Part shown: positions 13,886 to 15,343 of the stretch, in pieces
Layout: every line of letters starts with the position of its first letter
Numbering within the stretch: position 1 is the stretch's first letter
NCBI GenBank assembly: GCA_021799325.1
Contig: JAJZAS010000010.1
Coordinates: forward strand, 1-15,343
From: Bacillota bacterium
GTDB lineage: Bacteria > Bacillota > Bacilli > Alicyclobacillales > SLC66
DNA length: 15,343 bases
Direction: 5' to 3'
Notes under the pieces: generated by a model
The model's input: the letters and a program-made list of their open reading frames with translations, nothing else
Told to the model about the DNA's origin: nothing
Databases searched by the model: none
Made by a program: the position numbers and the translations under genes

Positions 13886-14791
13886 ATGGGGCATGAACCA
13901 GACATCTCGATGATGTTATGGGATGAAATGATTCATGGTTTTTTAAGATCGCTTGCTGTAGAGAAAAATTACTCTACACATACGATCGAGGCATACCGAA
14001 AAGACCTCCATTCGTTTCGCGACTATGTAGCGGGGGACCCAATCCATGTCACTCCTCACATGATTCGTACCTATTTGGGAAAAATTTATGATAAAAAATT
14101 AAGCAAGCAAACAATGGCAAGACAATTGAGCGCAATTCGCATGTTTTATCGGTTTATGATGCGGACGAAAAAAATGACTACATCGCCGGCTGAGCATCTG
14201 CATGGGCCTCGACTCGAAAAACGTTTGCCTTCATTTTTATACGTCGAAGAAATGAATGAACTGTTGTCTGCGCCTGATCTGGCTCAACCGTTGGGGCAAC
14301 GAGACAGAGCCATATTAGAACTTCTTTATGCCACGGGCATACGCATTTCCGAATGTGTGCAATTGAACGTAAATGATATTCAAGGGAGTACAGGTATACT
14401 TTACGTAGTAGGTAAAGGCAATAAGGAACGGGTGGTGCTTTATGGTCAAAGCGCAAAAAACGCGCTTGATGACTACTTGAGCCACTCAAGGCCAAGTTTG
14501 GCTCGCAATGGTGAACAGGCTTTATTTGTCAATCACCTCGGAACCCGGCTGAGCGATCGGTCAGTAAGAAGAATCATTGATAAATATGTTCAGATGGTGG
14601 CGTTACATAAACATATCTCACCTCATACTTTTCGCCACTCATTTGCTACGCATATGCTTGAGGGAGGCGCCGATCTGAGGGTGGTTCAGGAATTGTTGGG
14701 TCACGAAAGTTTGTCTTCTACACAAATCTATACACATACCGCACGCGAACACCTTGCAAAGGTTTATGAATCTGCACATCCGCGTGCTTAA
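13886..14791 (+). CDS. xerC: Tyrosine recombinase XerC (CodV)
   Basis: With its partner XerD this recombinase resolves chromosome dimers at dif. The 301 residues contain an N-terminal SAM-like DNA-binding domain (FLRSLAVEKNYSTHTIEAYRKDL) and a C-terminal catalytic domain with every active-site residue: Arg153 (ATGIRISE), Lys177 (VVGKGNK), His247 and Arg250 (HTFRHSFATHML), His273 (LLGHES) and nucleophile Tyr282 (IYTHT). The frame extends 21 codons upstream, but the ATG at 13886 has AGGAG 8 bases upstream and gives the normal length. Position between trmFO and hslV identifies it as the codV orthologue rather than a mobile-element integrase. hslV follows after 12 bases. Confidence 0.95.
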   Translation: MGHEPDISMMLWDEMIHGFLRSLAVEKNYSTHTIEAYRKDLHSFRDYVAGDPIHVTPHMIRTYLGKIYDKKLSKQTMARQLSAIRMFYRFMMRTKKMTTSPAEHLHGPRLEKRLPSFLYVEEMNELLSAPDLAQPLGQRDRAILELLYATGIRISECVQLNVNDIQGSTGILYVVGKGNKERVVLYGQSAKNALDDYLSHSRPSLARNGEQALFVNHLGTRLSDRSVRRIIDKYVQMVALHKHISPHTFRHSFATHMLEGGADLRVVQELLGHESLSSTQIYTHTAREHLAKVYESAHPRA

Positions 14792-14803
14792 GTGGAGGCT
14801 AAT

Positions 14804-15343
14804 ATGTCTGATTTTCATGCGACTACAATCTTTGCGATTCACACCCCTGATGGTGGGGCCATTGCTGGTGATGGACAAGTGACTTTTGGCCAGAACATGA
14901 TTATGAAAGCAACGGCTAAAAAAGTAAGGCGTATTTATAAAAATCAAGTGGTAGTTGGTTTTGCTGGCAGTGTGGCAGATGCTTTAACATTGCTTGAGAA
15001 ATTTGAGCAAAAGCTGGAAGAATTCCACGGAAATGTTCCAAGAGCTGCCGTCGAACTGGCGAAATTATGGCGAACTGACCGAATGCTCAGTAAGCTTGAA
15101 GCGATGATGATTGCAATGTCTAAGGACAATCTGTTATTAATTTCAGGTACAGGTGAAGTCATTGAACCTGATGATGGAATCTGTGCAATTGGTTCAGGTG
15201 GATCTTATGCACTTGCTGCAGGAAGAGCGCTCGCAAGGCATGCGTCTTTAACGCCGAAGGAGATCGCACTACGTTCCCTGGAAATCGCTTCGGAAATTTG
15301 TGTGTATACGAACAATCACATTATTGTTGAGAAACCCATTCCT
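14804..15343 (+). CDS. hslV: ATP-dependent protease subunit HslV (ClpQ/CodW), reaches window edge
   Basis: HslV is the proteasome-like peptidase that pairs with the ATPase HslU (ClpY). The 180 visible codons have no stop; Bacillus ClpQ is about 181 residues, so the gene is almost complete. Family motifs are GDGQVTFGQ, AKKVRRIY, VGFAGSVADA, EVIEPDDGICAIGSGGSYALAAGRAL and EICVYTNNHII. The N-terminus is MSDFHATTIFA: as in B. subtilis ClpQ, five residues stand between the initiator Met and the TTI that in most HslV proteins supplies the N-terminal threonine nucleophile, so Ser2 would be exposed after Met removal. GGAGG precedes the ATG. The expected downstream neighbours hslU and codY are outside the window. 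Confidence 0.95.
   Translation, partial: MSDFHATTIFAIHTPDGGAIAGDGQVTFGQNMIMKATAKKVRRIYKNQVVVGFAGSVADALTLLEKFEQKLEEFHGNVPRAAVELAKLWRTDRMLSKLEAMMIAMSKDNLLLISGTGEVIEPDDGICAIGSGGSYALAAGRALARHASLTPKEIALRSLEIASEICVYTNNHIIVEKPIP

Noticed and set aside
13886..14791. Phage or integron integrase as an explanation for the tyrosine recombinase
   Set aside because: Standard XerC length, complete active site and its place between trmFO and hslV identify the housekeeping codV/xerC; no attachment repeats or cargo genes are present.

Overview
The window looks like a chromosomal housekeeping segment from a low- to mid-GC Firmicute of the Bacillales type. The order rplS - rbgA - rnhB - ... - sucC - sucD - dprA - topA - trmFO - xerC - hslV matches the block known from Bacillus subtilis, where hslU and codY follow. 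Several proteins (L19, SucD, TrmFO, HslV) read almost like their Bacillus counterparts. The base composition and the differences from Bacillus suggest a deeper-branching relative, perhaps near Alicyclobacillaceae, but that is a guess. No rRNA, tRNA, CRISPR array, insertion sequence or prophage was recognised.

Layout. (1) Positions 3-1885 hold the 3' part of an unrecognised membrane-anchored protein and, overlapping it by 4 bases, an unrecognised lipoprotein. In Bacillus, trmD would be expected at this point. (2) Positions 1914-4687, plus strand: an L19-type leader RNA, rplS, a strong terminator-like hairpin, rbgA, one reading frame that fuses RNase HII (RnhB) to a YraN/UPF0102 domain, and a small YneF-like membrane protein. 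(3) Positions 4697-6726, minus strand: comM (YifB-type AAA+ ATPase) and a small zinc-ribbon protein, convergent with block 2 and divergent from block 4. A promoter and a terminator-like hairpin lie between these two genes. (4) Positions 6727-9145: a divergent promoter region, then sucC-sucD (succinyl-CoA synthetase) closed by a terminator-like hairpin. (5) Positions 9233-15343: dprA, topA, trmFO, xerC and hslV, the last cut by the window edge at or very near its end.

The genes mix ribosome synthesis (L19, RbgA), nucleic-acid maintenance and uptake (RnhB-YraN, ComM, DprA, TopA, XerC), tRNA modification (TrmFO), proteolysis (HslV) and the TCA cycle (SucCD). The conserved neighbourhood rnhB-yraN-comM-dprA, known from other Firmicutes, is still visible, but here rnhB and yraN are fused and comM is inverted.

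The items most worth a second look are: the RnhB-YraN fusion; two terminator-like hairpins that end at or just before the Shine-Dalgarno sites of rbgA and comM; a changed G4 motif in RbgA; a possible leader peptide ahead of sucC; an HslV with a serine second residue; and the unassigned membrane protein/lipoprotein pair. Eight of the fourteen genes appear to start with GTG or TTG (the first gene's start is outside the window), so several starts given here are inferred from ribosome-binding sites and family alignment.
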